Shown here: positions 7,488 through 16,300 of the stretch, in pieces
Layout: every line of letters starts with the position of its first letter
How positions within the stretch are numbered: the stretch's first letter is position 1
Source: Anaerolinea sp.
GTDB taxonomy: Bacteria; Chloroflexota; Anaerolineae; Anaerolineales; Anaerolineaceae
Assembly: GCA_020725865.1 (NCBI GenBank)
Contig: DYEC01000009.1
Location: 100,569-164,568, forward strand
Length of the DNA: 64,000 nt
Reading direction: 5' to 3'
Notes under the pieces: generated by a model
What the model was told of the DNA's origin: nothing
Database searches by the model: none
What the model saw: only the letters and a program-made list of their open reading frames with translations
Made by a program: the position numbers and the translations under genes

Positions 7488-8527
7488 ACGAACTTAACCC
7501 GATCTCCGAAGCAGAAATCAAACAGCGTCTCCAAGTGCTAAGAGATATGCCGCAACGAAATCCACATGCAGCACTGGAGGGCCGGGCACGTTTTCTGACA
7601 CAGGTTGAAGAAATCTCCGCACAAGCCGTATCTCAGCAAGGCAAACAGCGTCATAGTGGATGGATCGAAAAAATCCGATCGAATTTCATTCAACGGAAGG
7701 AGCGTTTGCCAATGTTAACCCAATTACTCAGTGTGATTTTGATTTTATCGGCTTTGCTTGGTGGCGGAGGTGCAACGACTGTGTATGCTTCTCAATCCAG
7801 CCTGCCGGGCGATTGGCTCTATCCTGTGAAGATATGGAGCGAAGATGTGCGCAGCGATCTGGCGGGAAATCCAAGTACCCAAATTGAACTTCAACTACAG
7901 TTTGCCGAACGGCGTGTAGAGGAGCTGGCTGAGCTGATTAGCAAAGGGCAGCCTTTACCCGATACAGTCGCCCTGCGGCTGGAAAATCAGGTAAACCATG
8001 CATTGCAACTGGCAGCTAAGTTACAAACAACTCAAATGGCTGAAGAATTGCCTCGAATTCGTCAGCAGTTGATGACCCAACTGCAAGTAATGGAGCAGTT
8101 ACATAGCCGCGACCCGCAAACCGAAGCACTCTTAACCCGCACGCGCCAGATGTTGCAAACACGTTTGCGGTTGGTAGAGGGAGGCATCCAGAATCCGGAT
8201 GCATTGCGCCAACAACTGCAACAGCAAGACCGGTTGCACCAACAGGATCAGGATCAATCGCAGCAGCAAGATCAATTGCAACAGCAAGACCAACTTCAGC
8301 AACAGGATCGGGATCAATTGCAGCAGCAAGATCAGTTGCAACAACAGGAGCGGGATCGTCTGCAGCAACAAGATCAACAACGCGACCAACTGCGTCAACA
8401 AACCTGCACCCCACAGCCCCAAAACACCCCAGCCGGAATGCCCCAGAATGGATGTTGCGGCAATGATGCCGGTAATCACGGCGACGGGAACGGTTCAGGC
8501 GGTAATCAGGACGGCAAAGGCAAATAA
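7484..8527 (+). CDS. DUF5667-type probable anti-sigma factor with Gln-rich tail
   Basis: 347 residues. Residues 1-75 are cytoplasmic (candidate sigma-binding part), ~79-100 form one membrane helix (LLSVILILSALLGGGGATTVYA), and the outer part begins with SSLPGDWLYPVKIWSEDVR, the signature of DUF5667 domains linked to ECF sigma factors. Residues ~120-235 are helical. Residues ~243-305 are an extreme Gln/Asp/Leu repeat (QQQDQLQQQD units), and the end is Cys/Gly/Asn-rich (NGCCGNDAGNHGDGNGSGG). It overlaps the sigma gene by 4 nt, which implies translational coupling. The Gln-rich outer coiled segment may sense envelope state; this is inference. A TM-spanning regulator of sigma activity is the best reading. 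Confidence 0.78.
   Translation: MNELNPISEAEIKQRLQVLRDMPQRNPHAALEGRARFLTQVEEISAQAVSQQGKQRHSGWIEKIRSNFIQRKERLPMLTQLLSVILILSALLGGGGATTVYASQSSLPGDWLYPVKIWSEDVRSDLAGNPSTQIELQLQFAERRVEELAELISKGQPLPDTVALRLENQVNHALQLAAKLQTTQMAEELPRIRQQLMTQLQVMEQLHSRDPQTEALLTRTRQMLQTRLRLVEGGIQNPDALRQQLQQQDRLHQQDQDQSQQQDQLQQQDQLQQQDRDQLQQQDQLQQQERDRLQQQDQQRDQLRQQTCTPQPQNTPAGMPQNGCCGNDAGNHGDGNGSGGNQDGKGK
8209..8402 (+). repeat. CAG/CAA-rich coding repeat (Gln-Gln-Gln-Asp units)
   Basis: Imperfect tandem units of about 18-24 nt built from CAACAGCAAGAC/CAGCAGCAAGAT, encoding (Q)2-3-D-Q/R-L in the tail of the anti-sigma-like gene. Such a tract is prone to length change by slippage. Confidence 0.8.
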
Positions 8528-8535
8528 CAGGCATG

Positions 8536-8600
8536 CAGTCTGAAATCCCCTGCAGACTGATGCACAACAGCCCGGTGAGTTGATCGCCGGGTGGTTGTTT
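8536..8600 (+). terminator. Two consecutive hairpins after the sigma/anti-sigma pair, possible terminator
   Basis: CAGTCTG (8536-8542) pairs with CAGACTG (8553-8559), and CCCGG (8571-8575) pairs with CCGGG (8587-8591), followed by TGGTTGTTT. The U-tract is poor, so the termination role is uncertain. Confidence 0.35.
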
Positions 8601-8753
8601 AAGGCCATCTTCCGAAGAGTTTTTTTCTTTGAACCGAACCGTATGTCTTAAGCAACATTTATTGTATAATCTTACTCAACAGCCCAATAGTTACCCTGCA
8701 AGTATCCTTCTTCATATACAACATAACCTTGCAAAGCGAACAGGCAGTTCGAT

Positions 8754-9161
8754 ATGCCAGTGAGATCCTTGAGTTCGTCCGTTCTAAAATGGCCTGATGC
8801 CCAGCTTGTGGATCAGGCTATTCGTGTTTGGGCTTTCACACTCGGCAAGAGTCATTCGCAGATCCTAAAGATTGGCTACATCGGTTCTTATGCCCGCGGC
8901 GATTGGGGTGTTGGAAGCGATGTAGATATACTGATACTTGTGTCGCATTCTGAACAACCTTTTGAACAGCGCTCCAGCGAGTGGGATACAGGCGCATTAC
9001 CAATACCAGCGGATGTGATTGTTTACACTATCGAAGAGTGGCAGCGCTTGCCAAAGGAAGGTCGTTTCTATAAAACAGTAAGTAGGGAAGTAAGATGGGT
9101 TTTTGAACGTATAGAAAATGAGACCGGCAGTATTGGCACACCATCATCAGGGGGATCATAG
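8754..9161 (+). CDS. Nucleotidyltransferase-domain protein
   Basis: 135 residues with the minimal nucleotidyltransferase (NTP_transf_2 / MNT-like) core: GSYARGDWGVGSDVDILI (~residues 44-61) contains the GS and DxD catalytic motif, and a third acidic position is plausible in PADVIVY (~86). This fold transfers nucleotides to proteins or small molecules; short stand-alone versions often pair with a HEPN protein in toxin-antitoxin loci. No HEPN gene is next to it here: the neighbour is a C45-type hydrolase whose start lies 4 nt after this stop. Its partner or substrate is therefore unknown. Confidence 0.82.
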   Translation: MPVRSLSSSVLKWPDAQLVDQAIRVWAFTLGKSHSQILKIGYIGSYARGDWGVGSDVDILILVSHSEQPFEQRSSEWDTGALPIPADVIVYTIEEWQRLPKEGRFYKTVSREVRWVFERIENETGSIGTPSSGGS

Positions 9162-9165
9162 CGAC

Positions 9166-10239
9166 ATGGACAGACCCATGCCGTTATATGAGGTGTATGG
9201 TTCACATTACCAGATCGGATGTCAAATTGGAGAAGCCGCTCGCCAGCAGGTACAGCACAGTGTGGACACTGCGCACAACCTGCTGGCTGAAGCCTTCGAA
9301 CAGCTCAAATTGAGCTGGGAAATGGCTTGCATTCTCGCGCTTGAGCATATTGCTTTTGCCCGTGCCCACTATCCTCAATATGTCGAAGAAATTCAGGGTA
9401 TTGCCGATGGCGGTGAATGTGCCTTCGAGGACGTTGCAGTACTAAACATGCTGGATACTCTGATGGAGTATCCGCCGCAGCTCATGCACTGCACCAGCAT
9501 GGCGGTGAGTCCGGAACGCAGCGCAGACGGTCATGTATTGGTGGCACACAATGAAGACTGGACGCCGGAAGATGAGGAAGATTTTTATCTGGTGCGGGCA
9601 CACCCGGTAAATGAGCCGGCTTTTCTAGCAATGGGGTATGGCGGTACATTACCAATTACCGGTTTCAATGCCTGTGGGCTTGCTTCTTGCTGTCAAACAG
9701 CATACCCAGGAGATGTCCGCGCGGGTATCCCACCGGTTATACTGGCGCGGTCGGTGTTGGGAGCGCGTTCACCAGGTCAGGCAATAGCAAAACTATTACT
9801 GCCACACCGTGCAGCAGGATACAATCATCTAATTGCCCATGAAAGCGGGGAGTTATACTGTGTTGAGATTTCTGCTCAACATTTCGCCATATTGGGCGGA
9901 TCGGACGGCTACGCTGTGCATACCAACCACTATCTGGATAATTACATGCGCCCCTTTGAACGTAACCCCGCCGAGTTGGTCCGGGCACATGTGCGCTATC
10001 ACCGCGCCTTGCGTTTATTAAAACTGGGCTCTGCGCATACGATAGACAGCTTGAAAGCAATTCTGCGCGACCACTTGAATATGCCGGATTCGATCTGTAA
10101 CCACGCCGTGGATGGAGGTCCAGTCGAGCGAGAAAAGACTGTGGCTTCGCTGGTAATAGATTTGACCGAACGCAGGTTACATCTTGCCTGGGGGTGTCCC
10201 TGCGAAACGCCGTATGCGGTTTATGAGCTTGACGACTGA
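9166..10239 (+). CDS. C45-family (acyl-CoA:6-aminopenicillanic-acid acyltransferase-like) N-terminal-nucleophile hydrolase
   Basis: 357 residues from ATG 9166, preceded by GGGGG at 9150-9154; starting 48 nt earlier would overlap the previous gene with no family similarity. The motif MHCTSMAVSPERSADG followed by VAHNEDW is the C45 / AAT-like signature: Cys109 would become the N-terminal nucleophile after autoproteolysis, and HNEDW supports the active site. The region CNHAVDGGPVEREKTVAS near the C-terminus also fits the family. Members cleave or form amide bonds (penicillin side chains, carcinine, acyl amides). The substrate is not predictable. It starts 4 nt after the nucleotidyltransferase gene and is probably co-transcribed. 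Confidence 0.88.
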   Translation: MDRPMPLYEVYGSHYQIGCQIGEAARQQVQHSVDTAHNLLAEAFEQLKLSWEMACILALEHIAFARAHYPQYVEEIQGIADGGECAFEDVAVLNMLDTLMEYPPQLMHCTSMAVSPERSADGHVLVAHNEDWTPEDEEDFYLVRAHPVNEPAFLAMGYGGTLPITGFNACGLASCCQTAYPGDVRAGIPPVILARSVLGARSPGQAIAKLLLPHRAAGYNHLIAHESGELYCVEISAQHFAILGGSDGYAVHTNHYLDNYMRPFERNPAELVRAHVRYHRALRLLKLGSAHTIDSLKAILRDHLNMPDSICNHAVDGGPVEREKTVASLVIDLTERRLHLAWGCPCETPYAVYELDD

Positions 10240-10396
10240 GCGAATTTTTTGTCGGTACACGCAATTTGTCTCTCACCATAACTCAGCCATCCCAGTAAGT
10301 TTAACCAGCCCCACCTGAAGCAAACAGAACCTTTAAGCACAAAAACAGTCATCAAGCTTCAACACCCGCTATTAGAAAACTATCCTGAAACGCCAA

Positions 10397-10424
10397 CAGC
10401 CCCAAGACCAGTGTCTCGGGGCTG
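10397..10424 (-). terminator. GC-rich hairpin after the 127-aa membrane protein gene
   Basis: CAGCCCC (10397-10403) pairs with GGGGCTG (10418-10424), and AGAC (10405-10408) with GTCT (10413-10416). It sits 8 nt beyond the stop at 10432, as a terminator would, but the following minus-strand bases are not U-rich. A decayed version of the same sequence lies at 3708-3730. Confidence 0.5.
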
Positions 10425-10431
10425 TAATCCG

Positions 10432-10815
10432 CTACAGATTCAGAACCTGACCGATGAACGCAATGACTCTCAGGGTGATTGCACCCGCCACGATCAGCAC
10501 GAGTATCACCAGCCACGCTCCACCGCAAACCCATTGCTGGGTTTCCGGAACCGCCTGATCCGTATCGTTGACCACACCAACCATTAGATCGTGCAAGGCA
10601 GCCAGCGCGGCTTTAATCTTCTCCGTAAAATTCACTGCCAATGCCAGGGTGTCTTCTTGAGTGTCATCCGGCGGCTGGGGAGCAGGACTCTGTAATTCTC
10701 CTTGACCCTGCGGAACTTCCAGATCTGCGGCAGGGGTCTGTATAGAAGGGATCAAGGAGCTAAGGCAGCACCATGAAACTATTACAAGCACCACAAAAAT
10801 CATCAGTCTTCTCAT
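10432..10815 (-). CDS. Small exported protein with C-terminal membrane helix
   Basis: 127 residues, not recognised. An N-terminal signal or anchor (residues 4-21), a Pro/Gln/Asp-rich spacer (25-55), a short helical segment (60-80) and a second hydrophobic helix (97-121) are visible. A clear AAGGAGG nine bases before the ATG at 10815 supports it as a real gene. It stands between the C45-type hydrolase and the large regulator gene and shares no obvious operon with either. Confidence 0.65.
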   Translation of the reverse strand: MRRLMIFVVLVIVSWCCLSSLIPSIQTPAADLEVPQGQGELQSPAPQPPDDTQEDTLALAVNFTEKIKAALAALHDLMVGVVNDTDQAVPETQQWVCGGAWLVILVLIVAGAITLRVIAFIGQVLNL

Positions 10816-10999
10816 GTCAGCCTGCCTCCTTTCGTTCTGGTTTCACTCTCATAATAAGAACTGGCAGGCTAAATTGTCTGACAACAAACCGATCGCTGCC
10901 CCTGATAAATCAGCAGTAATCCGCACCAATGACAAAATGACACTTGGTCAGATCAGATTTATGTTGGTTTGGCGATTCGATTATCGCCATTCTATCGGC

Positions 11000-13396
11000 T
11001 TACACTTCTCCCCCAGACGGGTCAAAAACCAGTCCGATCCCTTTGCGAGTAATCAGATAGCGCGGCTGGCGCGGATCCTGTTCCACCTTTTCGCGCAAAC
11101 GGCGCACCAACTGATCGCGCATATCAGGGCTGACCTGTGCTCCCTTGCCCCATACGACTTCATTAACCTGCTCCCAGGTAACCAGCACACCCGGATAACG
11201 CAATAACAATGCCAGCAGGTCAAACTCCTTTATTGTGAGATCCTCCCAGCGGCCACTCCAGGGCACAAACACGGCATGACGATTTTCATCCAACCGTAAA
11301 GAACTGGTCCCGCCGGCTAATGCAGGTTCCCATTCGGGAAATTTTTGCACCCGGTCCGCCAGCAATGCCCATGCCAGCACCCATGCCTGATTGTCCACAC
11401 GAGTATTTTGTAACAGCAAAGCCGCCACATGCATCATCAAAGCAAAATAATAGTAACCAATCTGCGGCGAGTTAAGGCTGGCTGCCTGTTTCCGCAATTC
11501 GCCTACCACCGTTAAAGCCTTACGATATTCATCGGTCAAGCCTGCCATTTGAAAAGGCTCTTCAAAGGACTGTGGCGAAAGCCAGACACGAAACGCTAGC
11601 ATGGTTTCATCTGGTTTAACACCCTGGGTCAACTCTAACATGATTGTTGCCTCCAAACTGGCAAGGTCTCGCAAGATGTAGCCATAGCCGGTAGCCGGGT
11701 CACCTAATAACCAAAAACGCCCTTGTTGAGAGATTAGCAAAGTATCACCATTCAGGTTACCGTGCGTGATCGCAGAATGGTGTTCAGCTTGAAGACTTAA
11801 CCATCGTGGCGGTTCTCGAATTACCTCCAAAGGATGACATAATTCAATGGCTTTTCCCTTCGTCCAACCGAGTCGGTATGGACCCTGTGGACGCCTGTTC
11901 AAGCTTAGCGGGTGCCGCCAGAGACGATTACGCAACAGTGCTTCCAGTTCTTCCTCTCGGCCTGCAAGCCCTAATTCACGCAGGTAAACCTGATCCAGTG
12001 ATTGAGTAAACACATGAGGAGTGGTTTGATACCAACGTGCGCAGCAAACTTCAAAAAAACCTCGTATTACCTCGATCACACGTTCAACTGGCATGGAACG
12101 GTAAAATTCGCGAAAACTTTGAAAAGTTTCAACCGGCTCACCCAGACGATAAACGATGCCTGCAAAATGCCGTGTCTCAGCACTTCGTTCAAAATGAGCT
12201 GCCAATCCCTGAAGATAAGGTTGAATAAATTTTTCCCAGTTATAACGAATGGAACGGATTACGGAACGCGTGCCACATTCCACCACTAGAGACACTTGTG
12301 TAACCCCCTCGCCTTCTGGCCATACACATGTCAGGGCTGTTTCTGGCCGAGGGTGTGGAAGTTGTCCAAGGTATATTTTTTTATTGTCGAGGAATAATTT
12401 GCGATAAACATCACGCAATTCACTTTGAGCCATATCCACACGAGTAACACTTGGATTTTCCTTCTCGGGAATAAATCGCCCTGCCAGCGAGACAAAAGAA
12501 AAACCACCCTGACAATCAACTTGTAAATCAAGGTTAATGGCATGTTCCCCAGTTTGCAAAGCCCGGCGAATTGCCTTAAGCAATTTTGTGTTGCTGGAGG
12601 ACTCGCGTTTGCTGACAAAGGCAAATGCCCTGCGCTGGTTGGGTTCATCCCCCTGAGTCAAGGCGCGCTGTACGCGTTCCACATCTGGATAAGCCGTCCA
12701 AATAATTGTAGGAATTGATACATCAATTTGTGATGCGATCTCCAACCCAATTGCATCGCCATCCGGACGTTCATCCAAGAGAGCAATATCAGCAATGACC
12801 AGATGCCACCAGCCCTCATCCAGTTGCTTTTTTAATTTCTTAATATCTTCAACATTGCGCACCAGGAATGTTTCTATCTCGTAATCTTCCAATGCTAACG
12901 TGTCCCGCAAACGATCCAAATCGTCTTCGCGGTTATCATAATAAAAAATGCGCGCTTCCCGCATGAATATTTCCTCCCTTCCCAATGGCGGCCGTTTTAG
13001 AGCCGCCTCAATAACATGTTCCAGTTCCTGCGTCTCGTTAGTTTTAAAAAAGTAGTCAATTGCCCCTTCCCTGAAATACTCTCGTGCCTTCTCCCATTCG
13101 AGGTTTAGCGTGGCAACCGCCACTCGCAAATTTGGCCAGGTGTCCGCCAACAAACGCACCCATGCCAGGCTTTCGGAAATACTGCTGGCATCAACCAATA
13201 TCAGGTCAATGTCATTATTTATTTTACTTAATTTTGTCACAAAATCTATTACGTTTTGATCGTTGGTTTCTGCTATTCGATAACCCATTAGACTTGACAG
13301 GGTATGCTTCCAAACCCGATCTCGGCTGATTACAACCAGATGAGGATGCTTTTGATCAGAACCGGGATCATTGTGCATGTTCGCATTCCCGAACAT
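11000..13396 (-). CDS. Double-receiver regulator with kinase-like (TCAD9/APH-type) middle and OmpR-type DNA-binding end
   Basis: 798 residues. ~15-135: receiver-like domain with DLILVDAS at the phospho-Asp position. ~145-290: second receiver (ARIFYYDNREDD, LVIADIALLDE, TIIWTAYP). ~310-640: a region ending in ITHGNLNGDTLLI ... FWLLGDPATGYGYILRDLASLEA, which has the layout of aminoglycoside-phosphotransferase-like kinases and of the ternary-complex-associated domain TCAD9; the usual HGD catalytic Asp is Asn here, while the metal-binding-like D of LLGDPA is kept. ~700-798: winged helix of OmpR/PhoB type (LTIKEFDLLALLLRYPG, then RDQLVRRLREKV). It should bind DNA. The gene overlaps the upstream GAF protein by one base (TAATG) and carries GGAGG just before its ATG, so the two are translated together as a signalling pair. 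Confidence 0.82.
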   Translation of the reverse strand: MFGNANMHNDPGSDQKHPHLVVISRDRVWKHTLSSLMGYRIAETNDQNVIDFVTKLSKINNDIDLILVDASSISESLAWVRLLADTWPNLRVAVATLNLEWEKAREYFREGAIDYFFKTNETQELEHVIEAALKRPPLGREEIFMREARIFYYDNREDDLDRLRDTLALEDYEIETFLVRNVEDIKKLKKQLDEGWWHLVIADIALLDERPDGDAIGLEIASQIDVSIPTIIWTAYPDVERVQRALTQGDEPNQRRAFAFVSKRESSSNTKLLKAIRRALQTGEHAINLDLQVDCQGGFSFVSLAGRFIPEKENPSVTRVDMAQSELRDVYRKLFLDNKKIYLGQLPHPRPETALTCVWPEGEGVTQVSLVVECGTRSVIRSIRYNWEKFIQPYLQGLAAHFERSAETRHFAGIVYRLGEPVETFQSFREFYRSMPVERVIEVIRGFFEVCCARWYQTTPHVFTQSLDQVYLRELGLAGREEELEALLRNRLWRHPLSLNRRPQGPYRLGWTKGKAIELCHPLEVIREPPRWLSLQAEHHSAITHGNLNGDTLLISQQGRFWLLGDPATGYGYILRDLASLEATIMLELTQGVKPDETMLAFRVWLSPQSFEEPFQMAGLTDEYRKALTVVGELRKQAASLNSPQIGYYYFALMMHVAALLLQNTRVDNQAWVLAWALLADRVQKFPEWEPALAGGTSSLRLDENRHAVFVPWSGRWEDLTIKEFDLLALLLRYPGVLVTWEQVNEVVWGKGAQVSPDMRDQLVRRLREKVEQDPRQPRYLITRKGIGLVFDPSGGEV

Positions 13397-16300
13397 TACT
13401 CCTCCAGTTTTGCAATTGGCAGAGATAGTGTCGCTTTTGCACCACCCGAAGGTAGGTTTTCCCAGTGCACTTTCCCATTCATTCCTTCAGCCAACAAACT
13501 AACGACCAGACAACCCAATCCGTTGCCACGCTCACTTGGACTCTTCGAGATTTCTTTTTTCCCCAGACACTTCAAAATATTTGCCGGGATACCAGAGCCG
13601 TTATCGCAAACAGCGATTTCACAGTTTCTTCCCACTGACCGGCATGTTATTGAAACCTGTCCAGAATGATTCTTGAGTCTTTCAACCGCGTTGATAGCAT
13701 TTTTGACCAGAAAATCCAACGCCAGGCGAATTTCCGAAGAACGCACTTGAATGCTGCAATTGGGCACGGGTGAACTCAATTGAATGTTCACCCTTGGGTA
13801 AAGGGATCGCCAGGAAAGCAACAGCTCCTCAAGAAGACCTTCTAGGGGTAAAAGCTTAACCTCTTCTTCCTGATCTGCGCTGAGCAATTGATTAACAACC
13901 CGGCACAATTTATTTGCCTGGTTTTGGGCTTTATTAAGTTGCAATTCAACCTGCTCAGTTTTTCTCATCCGAAGAGCGCGCCGCAAGTTATCCAGCCGCC
14001 CATCAATATCACCAACCAGACTGCTTATTTCTTCCAAAGCAGCCAGACGCAGCCTCGAGTTTAATTGAAGGATACGATGTTTTTCGGCGCGTTGACGCTG
14101 TTCCGCTAAATCAAGGATACGCTCGGTGTTTTGAAGGAAACCAGCCAGTGCTCTCATAATATCCAGATGACTTTGATTCAATCCGCCAATCTCGCTGTGT
14201 TCCAACCTCAGCACCCCTTTTACTTCTCTCCCCTCCAATACGGGGATAGCCAATTCGGAGCAAGCGCGATCAACAATATCGTCATCCAAAGCAGCCGTCG
14301 TTTCGCGGGCATTTACTACCACTTTGGGTTTACCACTGCGGGCTGCTTCTGCCGCAATACAAGAGGAATCTAACGGTAGCATATCTTGACCAGATCTATT
14401 GCGGATATTTCGGATAACGCTTGTTCGCTTTTCCGGTGGATAAACCTGATCTACTATCAAATTCTGATCGCTTTTGACAAAATATACTGCACAGTACGCA
14501 CCCGTAAGCCGGCAAGCTTCCCTCAATATCGACTGCAAGTTTTGTTTACGATCTAATGGTGCCGAAAGTAGTCGAGCAGATTCCATCAATGCTAATAACT
14601 GCTTTTTGACTTCCTCTGACTGTTGGAAAATGCGTGCGTTATTGAGAGCAAGCGCCACTTGTTTAGCAATCAATTGCAGCAACAGCACATCATCACTCTT
14701 GAATTTGTCAGGTGTACTGCTTTCTATATCCAGCACGCCAAACAAACGATCTTCTAGCAAAATTGGGACTGCAACCTCAGAACGGGTAGCTTGCATCAGG
14801 CGCAAGTAACGCTGCTCTTGGGTGACGTCTGACACATTCAAAGGTTGCCGGTTTTCTGCCACCCAACCGCAAACTCCTTCACCAAGCCGCACTCCATCCC
14901 TTCCCATCTCCTCCGGAATATCAATTCGTTGTCCAAAACGCGCTGATGTCTTGAATTCGAGCATCTGCTTGTTTTCGTTGTATAGCAAAACACCAGGATA
15001 TACATCCTGACCGAAAATGCCCCTTAATTTCTCATACAGCGTTTCTAGCAACTTATCCAGTTCAATTGATTGACTTACCGCCTTACCGGTACTGACTATT
15101 AGCTCAAGCCGTTCTCTGCTCTGACGAAAGAGCCAGTTTTGATGTAATAATTCTGCCAATTGTCTAGCTACATTGCGTAAAATCGCTTTGTCGTTTTCAT
15201 TGAAGGGACGTTCGCTACGCCGATTAGCAAATAACACGCCATAAACTCGCTGGTTCCGGTCAAGACCTGTTTCTGGAGCACAATACGCCAGTCTAAGAAC
15301 TGCTGCGGTACGAACTCCTTCGCGCCTGACAAAGGCGCCCTTTAATAACTCATCCTGTTGTGCATCTGAACAATAGTGTTCATTCACACCATCCGGGATA
15401 AACCTACTCAATATACTGGACTCCAGCGTTGGCAATGCAGAAGCCATTGCATAGTCACGAAAGTTACCCATTAACCATGGACGGTCAAAACGTTGCGTAT
15501 TTGGATCGTATAGATGAAGCGTCAACATGTCTAGTTTTGCCTTACGCAACGCCTTTTCAAGAAGCTCACGAATTGCGATATGCAACGGTTTCCATCCCTC
15601 CACTCCCTGACTCGCCCAGACTGCCTGCTCCAAAATTGCCACCTGTTCCCGCAATGACTCAAAGTTACGGGCATTATAGATAGCAACTGATGCCTGAGTG
15701 GCAAACAGACTGATGGTGTGCTTTTCGGTATCGCTGAAGTGATGTGGTTTTCGATAGTTAACGAAAAGTATGCCAACAGTCTCATCCCCTACCCGTAATG
15801 GTATGCAACCCGAAGCCCTAATTCGCTCGCGGCGCGTGAAACTGCCAGACAACACAGGATCATTTGGTGAGTCACTGGTAAAGTAGCGTTCCTTAAGCAT
15901 CAATGCCCGTTGTAATAGTTGATCGTTTGAAGGTAAGTTTTTTACATGTCTCGGATAATGCAATCTGCCGGCCACAACCGGGGTCTCAAAAGTACGTTCT
16001 CCAAAGCGATAAGGATGAAGAGTCACAACATCAAACTTAAAGAGTTGTTGCAGGCTTTCAACGATTGTTTGTAACACCTGAAGGGCTGGACGCAATGCTG
16101 CCATTGCTTTTACCGCCTCAAGCAAACGCTGCATCTCGGCTTTCCGGCTCTGTTCACTTTGATATAGTCTGTCGTATTCCAATACAGTCGCAATATAATG
16201 CGCTAAAGCCTGAATTAATTTTCTGTGCTCTTTGTCAAAAACTTTTATGCGAAAATCCTCTAGCTCGATAAAACCCAATGGTTGGGATTGAGCATTTGTA

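Noticed and set aside
8016..8567. Minus-strand frame opposite the Gln-rich gene
   Set aside because: Long open frames opposite CAG/CAA repeats are an artefact; the plus-strand gene is coupled to the sigma gene.
9737..10279. 180-codon minus-strand frame
   Set aside because: Opposite the C45-type hydrolase, no recognisable feature.
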